A stretch of DNA of 64,000 bases. Origin: Hypholoma sublateritium FD-334 SS-4 (lineage: Eukaryota > Basidiomycota > Agaricomycetes > Agaricales > Strophariaceae). The notes beneath the pieces are model-generated. The model saw nothing but the letters and a program-made list of their open reading frames with translations. It made no database searches and was not told the origin of the DNA. The translations under genes and the position numbers were made by a program. The stretch lies in the NCBI GenBank assembly GCA_000827495.1, contig KN817670.1, positions 3,667 through 67,666 of the forward strand, given 5' to 3'. This document shows, piece by piece, positions 54,881 through 64,000 of this stretch. Each line of letters starts with the position of its first letter. The first letter of the stretch is position 1.

Positions 54881-57800
54881 CAACTCTGTGGGATGTACAG
54901 CGGGAAGCAGACACACCCGCCGAGCATTTTCCGTGGGTGAATTAGATAGACGGAGAATATGGGCTGGTCTGAGAAAGGTGGCCGTGGAATGGGGGTGTTG
55001 AAAGCATTCGCACCGGCGCTTTATTAAATTTGTAGAGAAAATGCAGTGAAGGCCAAACAACCGCAGCATTCGATTTCGAATGACGTGTTTTCTGATGTAC
55101 ACGCCGGTGTGGGACCCTGGACTATACTCGGATTCAAAAATATAACTTATAAGTGACTCGAGGTGGATCTGTGTGATTATAATTATATTCCACAGATCAC
55201 GCGTGGAGATGCATAAATGCAGTAAAACATTCTCTTTCCAAAATTATTTCGGCGATGGTAATTGTTATATCCCCTGGGCCTACGTAGTAGGTAGTCCTTA
55301 GGTAGTCCGCCAAGAATCGGTCGGGCGCCTATTGGCATTTACACCGTCGTCAAGGGGCTCGAGCACAGCCTGTCGCCAAACATCAGGATCTACCTGCTTG
55401 TATGCGGTCAGGCGCGCGATGCCGTGCGGCACATGCCCACGCAGGCCGCGCGCTGGTGGCAGGACCGCTTGGGCACACATACGGTCGCGCGCGCGTTGTG
55501 GCGGAGCCTCTTCTTCATCCATTGGGTTTTCTTGCTCGCACCCACCCGCCGCGGCTCCCTCCGAGCCATCTCTGAGTCCCGGACCGCTTCCAGCATGCGG
55601 TTGAAAGGCGCCTTGCTGCGTCCGACGGAGGGACCACAATATACAGGAGCCAGGCGAGGAAGACAGTCTATGCTAGGCGCAGCGTGTGGCTGCAAGTAAG
55701 TATAGCTTGCAGCGTCATGAATGTGCGCCAGACAAGCGGCTGTAAATTAAATTGTAGGGACAAGATATTTCGTCATCAGTTGATGGGGAGATTTTGGGCA
55801 GGAAACCGCAGATTTCTGCGGTTTCCGGACGCGAAACCCCCGCTCACGTCGACACGCGGACCGTCGCGCGATCCCATGAGCGCGATGGATTAAGGGACCC
55901 GCGACGTGCGAGGAGCAGATGCGGGTCGATAAAGAGGGTGATAAGCAGTACGAGCGGTGTGTGGACCAGTGCGCGGCGGCGATGGCGCACCTGTGTGCAG
56001 TAACCTTAGGCCTCACGGACTGGCTGAGCGCTCAGTGCGCGAGGTCCGCTGCATCCTCCAGTGCACGCACGCCGCGGCATCCAGATCGAACAGGGACGCC
56101 AGACTGATTCCAAGTGCTCACTCACAGCGGAGGCCGCCGCCCAATATTATAAAAGCCCCGGAACTGCTGACTGGCTACGGGAGACTAGATGACTCGCACG
56201 CACGCACGCACGCACCCGCGTCCCCGTCGAACCGCCGCTATCCGCCTCCCGCCACTGACACAAGGCACACGGCGCGCGGCGCGCACTAAGTAGTACGAGC
56301 GCCCAACAGACCGCGTGCGCCTGGCGGGTGGTTGCCGCGCAAACACACGCGCGCGCGGGGGGGGGGGGCGGCGCCGACGAGCTAGGGCGCGGGCGCAGAG
56401 CAGGGCAGTATGTGTTATCCGAGAGACAGAAAGGCCACATAATAATCGTCGCTCTCATTGGGGTCTGCGTTTCCTCCCAAGCTCCATCTCGCGCCTATTT
56501 ACCTTTTAGAAGCGCCAAGCACAGAACTCGGCGGTGACTCGAAGTCGGATTTCTTGGGGTTCCGCACTCCTCCTTGTTTATATCAAGGCAGATAGCGCTC
56601 GGCGGCGCACGCTCCCAAAATAGTGGGGGTGGTAACCACGGTGTACCGTCGACTCTGACACCAGAATAGAAGTACCCATCTATGTATGTAAGTACAGGCG
56701 TGCATCATCCGCTGTCCACTGTCTGTCATTTTCTGTATGTATTCAGTCCGGAATATGCCGACGTCTGCTTGAGGAACCGGCGGTCGGTAGAGGTATCTGC
56801 TCACCGCAGGAATTTGGGCCGTTGGCTGACGGCCATGGATGTAAATATAAATCAGAAAAATGAATATTGAATGAATATGCAACCGAGTGCACTTGCGTAG
56901 TAGCGATATCTAGTGGCTTTCATAATACACGACCGGTCGGTTTGGTCTTAGTGTTCTGCTCACCGCGACGTAGTGGAGTGCGCGGCGACGTCGTCCTTCC
57001 ATTCCACGTGTGCGCGAGGCATTTGAAACGCACGGAGCGTGCGCCGCATGCTGTGGTGTGCAATAAATAACACATCGGAGTGGCATTGGCCGGCGCAGAT
57101 TGGAGGTGCGGCTGCAAGGTGCGAAACGACATCCATCCGGACATTGTCAGGTAAATACGCAGCAAAAGCTGAACATTAACCCGCGCTGGTTTTTGTACCA
57201 TTTATCTGGGTGCGCTCTCGCGGCCGGGCACAGGTGAGTACGGACTCCGCTGCGGGGTATGGCAGTGGGTAGATCTCCACTTAGTTGGGCAGATCACACA
57301 TGTAAGTACCGTGTAATTAACTGTGAGTAAGTCGCGGGAGGATGATACGCAGGCGATATAAATATATTTAGCGCTCAGCTGTATCAGTAGACTGTCGGCT
57401 TCCTGTCGGCCGACCGGCGACAGCTGAGGGCGGGATAAAATGGGCTGCTTGTGGGCGCTTGATGTGCGTCTGTGTTCACGTAGGTTCCGGGTCACGTCAA
57501 AGTATTGCGCCGTCGTTCGTCGGCGCATCTTTGTGAGACAACGTAAGTCAGAGTCCTCCGAGCCCGCTGCCCGAGGGCCGACACATTTTAGTAAGACTCT
57601 ATTACATGACTGTTTTTGTATGATTTTTGAATATCTCAACCTTTCGTCATCGCTCCCGTCTCTCCACCCTTGGCTTCAGATCTAGAAACCTGCAAGTGCA
57701 GCCAGTCCCTTCCACCGACGTGCATGACTCTGCTATGCGCGCCTGCAAGTCCTCCGGCAATACTCCGGCGCCGGCGGCATACAGGTCACGTTCTCAGGGG

Positions 57801-58051
57801 ACCTTACGTGAGCACTTGGCAGCGACATTTGATGGCAACTCCGCCCGCCCTGCACCACGCTCACACCTTCCGCGAAGGCTATTTCGTTGCATTTCATTCT
57901 CTTCTCTGTACACCCACCACCGCCGCCGCCGCTTAGCGTGTTTTTTGCTACCCCCCCGCCGGCTCTTCAGCTGCCCACACTCGTTGCTTCGACCCCCGCC
58001 TCTGCCCTTGTTCGCCGTTGCTACGCCCCTGCATATATTCCGATAACTACG
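54881..58051. other. Gene-poor, repeat-rich region
   Basis: About 3.2 kb with no supportable gene. Contains a (CGCA)n tract near 56200, a G12-type homopolymer near 56358 and one arm of a dispersed inverted repeat (56411-56785). Short frames elsewhere reflect high GC content. Confidence 0.45.
56411..56785 (+). repeat. Dispersed repeat, copy 1 (inverted relative to 61226-61552)
   Basis: This stretch matches the reverse complement of about 61226-61552 with high identity, including GTCGCTCTCATTGGGGTCTG and the block around GACTGAATACATACAGAA. The outer ends diverge abruptly, as expected for inserted copies of one element. No terminal inverted repeat or transposase frame was recognised. Confidence 0.6.
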
Positions 58052-58578
58052 ATGTCTCGCCCTGGTGAGTGCACACGCCAGCGCCCGGCGGCAAGGCTGA
58101 CGTTGACACGATCTGCTGCAGCGACCCGCCAGCACCGCCTGCCCAAGCGCAGCGAGTACGCGCTCGTCCCCGCCCCGCTCGGTACGTCCCCCCCCTCCCC
58201 GCCTACCTCGTGCCGCTGTTCACGCACCCCACCACCCACGCAGACCTCACCCTCCCGCTCGTCGCGGAAAAGGCGCCCCTCCCCGCGATAATCGTCACGC
58301 CCTCCTCGCCGTCCTCCACGCGCGACTTCGCCATCGCCTTCCTCGCGCCGCCCGCCGCGCCTGCGCAGGCGCACTCCCTGCGCCAGCGCCTCGCCGCGCA
58401 CGCCTCGGGTGCCCGTGTGAGGGTGGTGGCGCTCCTCCTCTTGGTGCTGGTGGTGCTCGCGTTCCACGCGGCGGTGCGCCTCCCGCGGCTCGCGCTGGGC
58501 GCAGAGGCGGGCGAGGTGCAGGCGTGGCTCGCGCCCGGGGGGCACACGCATGCGCTGGAGGACGCGGGGCTGCTGTAG
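58052..58578 (+). CDS. Small single-pass membrane protein, unknown
   Basis: Three exons, 58052-58064, 58122-58181 and 58244-58578, open for 135 aa: MSRPATRQHRLPKRSEYALVP at the start, then an Ala/Pro/Leu-rich part. One strong hydrophobic segment, VVALLLLVLVVLAFHAAV (residues about 89-106), is followed by a short tail ending in HALEDAGLL. The first exon has only 13 coding bases and both introns have good GT-AG ends. Splicing is what gives a plausible protein, but the family is unknown and GC-rich sequence can open frames by chance. Confidence 0.5.
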
Positions 58579-59473
58579 CCCTTGCTCGCTGAGCCCGCAG
58601 GCCCGGTCGCTTGGCTTTGGCGTTGGGCTGCCTCCTCCCCCTTTCCTGCTCTCGCTTTCGACTTCATTCGACTTCGTTCGCCCGTTAGTGTACACGCTGC
58701 TATTTATCTATCCATCGTGCTTTCGCCTCTGTCCGCGTTCCCGCTCTCTGCCCTCTCAGACGGTGGGTCCCACTGGCGTGGACGCCACATCCTGATACCG
58801 TTGGGCGCTGTGTGCATCTCCTCCGCAGTCGTGTTCCGCGCATCGCATCAGCGGGGGGGGGGGGGGCTGTGCTCCCCCGCCCCTTATGCTCATGCGTATA
58901 GATGCGTATGTTGGCATAGCATATATTTTGATATGTCCATCGGATCGCGAGCAGCTGCGCCCGCGCTCTCGTGCTTGCTTATTTGCACGCTCCGCCGCGT
59001 CGGCGCTCGCTTGCGCTTGAGCGCGCGTCTTGGCCGGCCGGCGGCCGCCGTGCGCCGCGCGCCCTGAGGATTATGATAAGTAGGGCCTGCCCTGATCTGC
59101 AGCGCCCTAGCTCGCAGGGCATCGCGTTCTCTATCTCTCTCTCGTGTGTGTGTGTGCGCGCGGCAGCCACCGGGCAGGCGGTGCACGGCACGTATGTACG
59201 TGAGATACACTGCGCTGCCGCGACTGGCCCCCTAGGTAGACTCTCGTACCAGTGCGCGCAGGCGAACCACCACCATCACACGCATCGCCCTATTTTCGAC
59301 GTTCGTATACCTGGAAGTCTGTGGTTTCTTTGGGTCAGCTCTAACTTTCTTTCCGGGTGCGCAGCATCTTATTCTGAAAATGCAGCACATACTATTACTA
59401 TAAGTAATACGTACATATCACCAGGCAGGCGCTTACCCGCTAGAATATCCGGCCATCCAGCTCCCCTTGGAGA
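58579..59473. other. GC-rich intergenic region
   Basis: No supported gene. Contains a G-homopolymer near 58854 and a (TG)n/(CG)n tract near 59146. Confidence 0.45.
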
Positions 59474-61309
59474 ATGTCGTCCCGAACCGCGACTGGGGCG
59501 AAGCGAAAAACCAAAAATGAGCGCGAGCTTAAAACAAGTGCGCCGCACGCCCCCAAGGCGCGGAAAATCTGCGGACAACACGACACGCACTGGGCAGCGG
59601 ACGGACGCAATCTGCGCCTGCAGATAGGCGACACTCGCTTCAAACTCCTCAAGAGCCGCCTCGTCGCTGAATCGACCTGGTTCGCCGCCCGCATCGCACA
59701 GCGGGGCGGCACCGCCCTGCGGCGCGGTGTCCGGGCCAGCGTACGATTAGCAGTGTGCTGGCGACTGTCGGGGACGTGGACGGGCGCGATTTGTTCTACT
59801 TGGACGTGAAAAGCACCTGCAGTCCTTCTCGCTGCTCCTGACGGCGATGTCCGATGCAATGTGCGTCCCACGTCTACCCTTCGGCAGGCGCGCAGCGGCT
59901 ACGTGCACCCGCCGCCCTATGGTGATCTATTTGCACATTTATTCCCACCCCCGCCCGCCGTCTGATGGCATGCCCCGCGCGCCCCAGGAAGCTTCATATC
60001 GTTTGATTACCCCTTCACCATGGTCCTACAGAAATATAAAGCATATAAATAAAGTATATTATGCCTAAACAAAAATTTAGAAGCCAAAAAATTCACGTTT
60101 CAGTGATTAGGCTACAAGTATGCAAGTACACCTGCTACCAAGGGCGACATGCAGGTATGTAATTGGATAGATAGTTACTTACTTGTAAATACACTGATTT
60201 GATTATAATGTGCACCTATCTCGTGGATTCTATTCCGGAAGCTCTTCGGCGCACCGGTTCAGCACCACACCGCCCACAACCTACTAGTCGGAGACTGGAG
60301 TACGCGCCCATATGCATCAAACATGCGCAGCGGCGCTGGACGGGGACGAGGATTCCGCTCTTATGGTTGGTCATGGCACTCGCGACAACTCGGTTAGTGG
60401 TCGCGCATATGATAACACAAACAAGGCAGTCAAGCGAGTTGATGACCGTGACGGCATTCCGTTTGTCCAATCGAGAACGGCAAAATTAGGCGCTCATGGT
60501 ACGTAATATGGTACACTGTAAAAATTCGGCTTCCCTAACGAAGCACCGGTTCATTGCACTGATATCGATGAGCGCTGAGCGCCGAGCACGCGCTCACAGT
60601 GACCATGACATTCGACGAAGTTCATAGTTCACATGCCGCATTCCCACGATTCGCCGAAGAGTTCAAGAAGGATTGTCTTACGCCAGGTTCATCACAAATT
60701 TACCACCATTATTTTATTAAAGTGCCATATACATCATTTATCTACTTTAAATATCAGTCTGAGGATCGTGGTGTGGTGTTCAAGGGATACACAGCTTCCT
60801 GGGGCGCGCGGGGCATGCCATCAGACGGGGGGCGGGGGTGGGAATAAATGTGCAAATAGATCACCATACCGCCCAAGCTCGCGGACGGCGCGCCCCTCCT
60901 CGAAGCGGCCACCTTCTACGGCGCGCGGGGCTACGGCGACTTCTGCATTCAGCACGTCCTCGCGCGGTTCGTCCCAGACGAAATGCCCCGCGGCGGCCCC
61001 GCCGACATCGCGCTTCTGGTGAGGGTGGTGACGCTCGGGCGCAAATACGGCGCGGTCCTCCGGCCGGCGTTTTATGACCTCGCGCGGGCGCGGCCTGTCG
61101 ACAAAGTCTACGGGGATGAAGTGTTCGACGACTTCAGCGACCACTCCGACGCGGAGGCGGCGGTGGGCTCGGAGGGCGGGGCCCGGCGGCGCTCCCCGAG
61201 CGCGCCGGGCCCGTACGAGACGGGTTTTCAAGCAGACGGCGTATTCCGGACTGAATACATACAGAAGATGACGGACAGTGGACAGCGGATGATGCGCGCC
61301 TGCACTTAG
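59474..61309 (+). pseudogene. BTB/POZ-domain gene split by a transposon
   Basis: The N-terminal part (59474-59870) reads HDTHWAADGRNLRLQIGDTRFKLLKSRL, then VDGRDLFYLD and SFSLLLTAMSDA, the pattern of basidiomycete BTB proteins. The C-terminal part (60869-61200) reads KLADGAPLLEAATFYGARGY...ALLVRVVTLGRKYGAVL. Between them lies a 951-bp inverted-repeat element flanked by CCGCCC duplications. Removing it joins HPPP to KLADG in frame. Two further frameshifts near 59750 and 59810 also break the first part. BTB proteins of this type usually act as Cul3 adaptors or transcription cofactors. This copy cannot be functional. Confidence 0.7.
59912..60874. mobile_element. TATG-type TIR element 2 inside the BTB gene
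   Basis: Element 59918-60868 (951 bp) has 76-bp inverted ends with one mismatch (59918-59993, 60793-60868), starting TATGGTGATCTATTTGCACA. It is flanked by CCGCCC at 59912-59917 and 60869-60874. No transposase frame. Related to the 52232-53197 element by its first 24 bases. The 6-7 bp duplications do not fit hAT (8), Harbinger (3) or mariner (TA). Confidence 0.85.
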
Positions 61310-61552
61310 ATGGGTATTTCTATTCCGGTGTCAGAGTCGACGGTGAACTGTGGTTACCACCACCACTATTTTCGGAGCTGGCTTGATATATTCGAGGAGG
61401 CCCAGGAAACCCGACTTCGAGTCACCGCCAAGTTCTGTGCTTGGCGCGTCTAAAAGGTAGATAGGCGCCAGACGGAGATTTCGGAGGAAACGCAGACCCC
61501 AATGAGAGCGACAATTATTACGTGGCCTTTTCCGTCTCTGGGTAACATATAT
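61226..61552 (-). repeat. Dispersed repeat, copy 2 (inverted relative to 56411-56785)
   Basis: Reverse-complement counterpart of 56411-56785. It overlaps the 3' end of the BTB pseudogene and supplies its last 28 codons (QADGVFRTEYIQKMTDSGQ...), so the original end of that gene is also lost or replaced. Confidence 0.6.
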
Positions 61553-61876
61553 TGTATATGTAGGTCTCTTATTTGTACTCATTCAATTCAAACACACAGC
61601 AGTGCACCAAAGTCACTTATAAATAAATATTTCTGAACTCAATCGCAGTGATGGCTGGCCCGATGGTAGTGTGCGCCATATCAGACATGTCATCAGGTTG
61701 CTGCAGTCTGTTGCGTTGCATGCGCCGTAAGCATCTTCGCTACTTTATAAAGGGTTGAGTCAAGCGTTAAATCGTTTAGCGCTTCCCATCTCCAGTGCCG
61801 GTATCACTGGTGATACCTGTTCATATTTCCCCTGCTCTTCTCCGAGACCTCCTTCGCAATTCATCCCATACAGCGG
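61553..61876. other. Intergenic; promoter of copy D
   Basis: Short spacer. Contains the presumed promoter of the small membrane protein copy D (TTTATAAAG near 61744). Confidence 0.4.
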
Positions 61877-62817
61877 ATGTCTGAATCCAGCCCCGTCCTC
61901 ATGACCCCGTTCTCATCCGGTGGCAAATCCACAGCCTTGCCCAACCCGACCAGTCTCACTAGCGTGTCACGGTATGAACACCACGTCGTCTATCAACTTG
62001 CGTGCATTTATCTGATCAACGGGCAGGGAACCGGCTTCCGTCGCTGGCATGTCTGACTCTATAGCTGAAGACTGCAAAGCCTTGTCCCCCAATTATACCG
62101 AAACGGAACCTTTAATTGAAACCGATGAATATAAAGAAGCCAGCACGGTTTTTCCGTTATATCTGCCAACTACTACCCGCTGCATGCCAGAATCTGAGCG
62201 GATCGCTCTCGTTGTGTCCGGGGTAGTGATGTCGGTTAAGCGTTTTTCGGCTGTCACTGCAGTCTTCAAGGCATTTTCCCTTGTTCGTGGCGTATTTGGG
62301 TCTATAATAATGTATGTTTATTGGCAGTGTGCCTATCTTGATTCTGACGCTTCTTCAAAGAGAACAGCTAAAAAGCTGGTATCTGTCCCCAGGTGAAGCT
62401 GTAGATCTTTTCTGTGAGTATCTTTCCAATCTTTAGACATGGCTGACCGAGTATCTATTACTGGTAACAGTGTGGGGTAGGTCACCCAGCCATTGCTGCC
62501 GCCTAGGTGGACCAAGTTGATTCTAATGCAATCCCGATCCTTTCAAGGTCTTTCAAATGTAATGTTGGGCTCGCTAGTGGGACAAGCGTCAAATTTTTTG
62601 CGCCCACAGTTTCCGGGACTGGGAGTCCCGGCATCTTTATTATGCTTTGATTTGATGGCAGGTGTCTTCAGTCCGTGCTTTGCAGAGACGCTATACTTCT
62701 GCCTGCGGTATATTTTGCGCAGGTTAGGGCTAGCGCGGAGGAATCCTTGGGAAACTGACCTGGTATCTGAGTTTTCGCAGTGGACGTACTGGGAGAGGGT
62801 GCTCCTGTATTGGTGAG
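61877..62817 (+). CDS. Small membrane protein of unknown family, copy D
   Basis: Exon 1 is 61877-61971 (MSESSPVLMTPFSSGGKSTALP...), a 55-nt intron follows, and exon 2 starts at 62027 with REPASVAGMSDSIAEDCK. It continues TETEPLIETDEYKEASTVFPLYLPT, CMPESERI and a hydrophobic segment (VSGVVMSVKRFSAVTAVFKAFSL). The 3' block at about 62556-62816 reads RPQFPGLGVPASLLCFDLMAGVFSPCFAETLYFCLRYILRRLGL and ends in a Trp codon split by GTGAGT, as in copies A-C, so a last short exon probably follows. It is the only copy on the plus strand. Function unknown. Confidence 0.55.
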
Positions 62818-64000
62818 TTTCAATTGGGCTATTTTCCCTGTGCACAGCGTAATGCTGACTTGTTGCCGATGGGAAGGGCGTGGGCTGTCTTCTTTGCAGT
62901 AGCACGACAAGTCTCCTTGTATGTTTGGTACGGCAAGGGTACCAGCCGTTCTTAAGTACGTAGACATCATACAAGAGCAAGTTCGTGATCAATGGTAGAA
63001 CATAAAGTCAGCCGCACCGTATACAGGCCTGTACCATATTTTCTTCCGTTTCTGCCGAAAAATAAAATATGAACAGATCTTGGACCCTCGTCTGCGGTAT
63101 CATACCGGTGTTAGCAGCATTGAGGGATCGAGCCTCAGCAGACATCCAAAATTATCTGAACGCCTTATTTCTTCCTGACGTGTGTGGACCTTGCGTATAC
63201 CCGCGTTGCGCGCAGACCGGGAGCGCGCGCTGTGTGCTCGCGTTCCGCGCGGTCGTGAGACTCCCACGCCGCACGGGCCGGGGGCATCCGCGCTAGACGA
63301 CGTGTTCGGCTCGCTCAGGCTCGCTCCTTCCCTTTCCTCCCCCGGTTCCACCCTTTTCGTTTTCGCTTCCAAAAAGTTCGCATCTATTATTAATACACTC
63401 TGTGTGTGTACCGACACTGGGCAGGAGTTCGAACGCGCACGGACGATGTGCTACATGAGCTCGAGCGTGCGTCTTCATGCAACATTGGGGGGCACTCCCG
63501 ACCTTCCAAATAAACAAGGCGAGTGGCCCGTGGATCCCTTCTAACGACTCATAAACCGCAGCTGGAGCTGGAGCTCGCCGGCGCACTCGCCCCAGCCACG
63601 GTGTTGGCGGACGTCCAATGAACACTAGTAAGCTCTAATTATCGAGTCTGCGACAAGCGGTGCGCCACCGCTGCAGGAAGCCTGTGACCGCCAGCACGGC
63701 ATCGATATCGACGCATGCCGGACGCTGGCTCATTCCGTTTCGATCCTATTCCGCCGGCACATGCGCGCAGCGCACAAGGTTCAGCGCGCGCCCAGGAGCG
63801 CTCCGCCCCGCACGCGGGCGCACCAGAAATCGTAGCCGCACCCATGGCTCGCCCAGGCCCGTCACTGTGGCTCCGAAGCATACGCACGGACGGAATGTGC
63901 GTTGGCAATAACTCGATGTTCATCAGACAAAGTGACGAAGTAACTCCAGGGGCGTTGATACCTATCTCTGCAGCCAATCCCTCCAGCAGACGCATTTCGT
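62818..64000. other. Window end, no supported gene
   Basis: Frames such as 63069-63296, 63182-63544 and 63639-63995 show no domain, signal or splice structure. The final exon of copy D may extend into the first 150 bases. Confidence 0.4.

Noticed and set aside
58582..59067. Long GC-rich frames around 58.6-59.2 kb
   Set aside because: Frames are open on both strands at once, as expected from base composition, with no domain, signal or intron support.
59820..60859. One large intron to explain the gap in the BTB gene
   Set aside because: The gap carries 76-bp terminal inverted repeats and CCGCCC duplications, and its removal joins codons in frame without splice sites. It is a transposon insertion.

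Overview
The window is nuclear DNA from a filamentous basidiomycete, most likely a wood-decay agaricomycete and possibly a polypore. The signs are genes split by many 42-82 nt introns with basidiomycete splice and branch signals, a CYP63-like P450, lineage-expanded F-box and BTB genes, a PHO80-type cyclin, and conserved fungal housekeeping genes (COMPASS Swd1, calcineurin B, mitochondrial MnmE/Mss1 GTPase). No ribosomal, plasmid, phage or CRISPR feature was seen. All spliced models were built by hand from splice signals and reading frame; where exon lengths are given, they sum to an open frame.

Layout. 1-11 kb: three of four related secreted repeat proteins (1593-2912, 7818-8603, 9854-10315, all minus), with an F-box gene (4188-5759) and a spliced membrane-protein gene (6219-7319) between them. 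11-14 kb: a Ser/Thr-rich, probably GPI-anchored wall protein and a SAM methyltransferase. 14.8-22.4 kb: housekeeping block with a PCL-type cyclin, Swd1, a divergent WDR89-like WD40 gene and a multi-pass membrane protein. 25-31 kb: a YEA4-type nucleotide-sugar transporter and a 16-exon P450. 31-32.3 kb: a non-autonomous hAT-like element containing a Harbinger-like MITE. 32.7-37.9 kb: calcineurin B, Mss1 and a Shewanella-like PPP phosphatase. 39.5-41.4 kb: the fourth and largest secreted repeat protein. 42-64 kb: repeat-rich accessory DNA with one intact F-box gene, its broken paralog, four copies of an unknown small membrane-protein family, several transposon-like elements and a BTB/POZ gene split by one of them.

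The most interesting content is the four-gene family of secreted proteins. All have a signal peptide and a short acidic segment with a [IV]VF...W motif, followed by very different low-complexity arrays: Cys/Arg/Pro, Cys/Gly/Arg or pure His. Three of the arrays are Cys-rich and one is His-rich, which suggests a conserved secreted head carrying interchangeable, probably metal-binding or cross-linking, tails. Each gene has a TATA box about 50-90 bp upstream of its ATG, and the two largest share a 19-bp near-palindromic element. I do not recognise this family.

Other notable points are two TIR elements of one family with 6-7 bp target duplications, two 7-nt insertions built to the same template in an F-box pseudogene, and three GC-AG introns.
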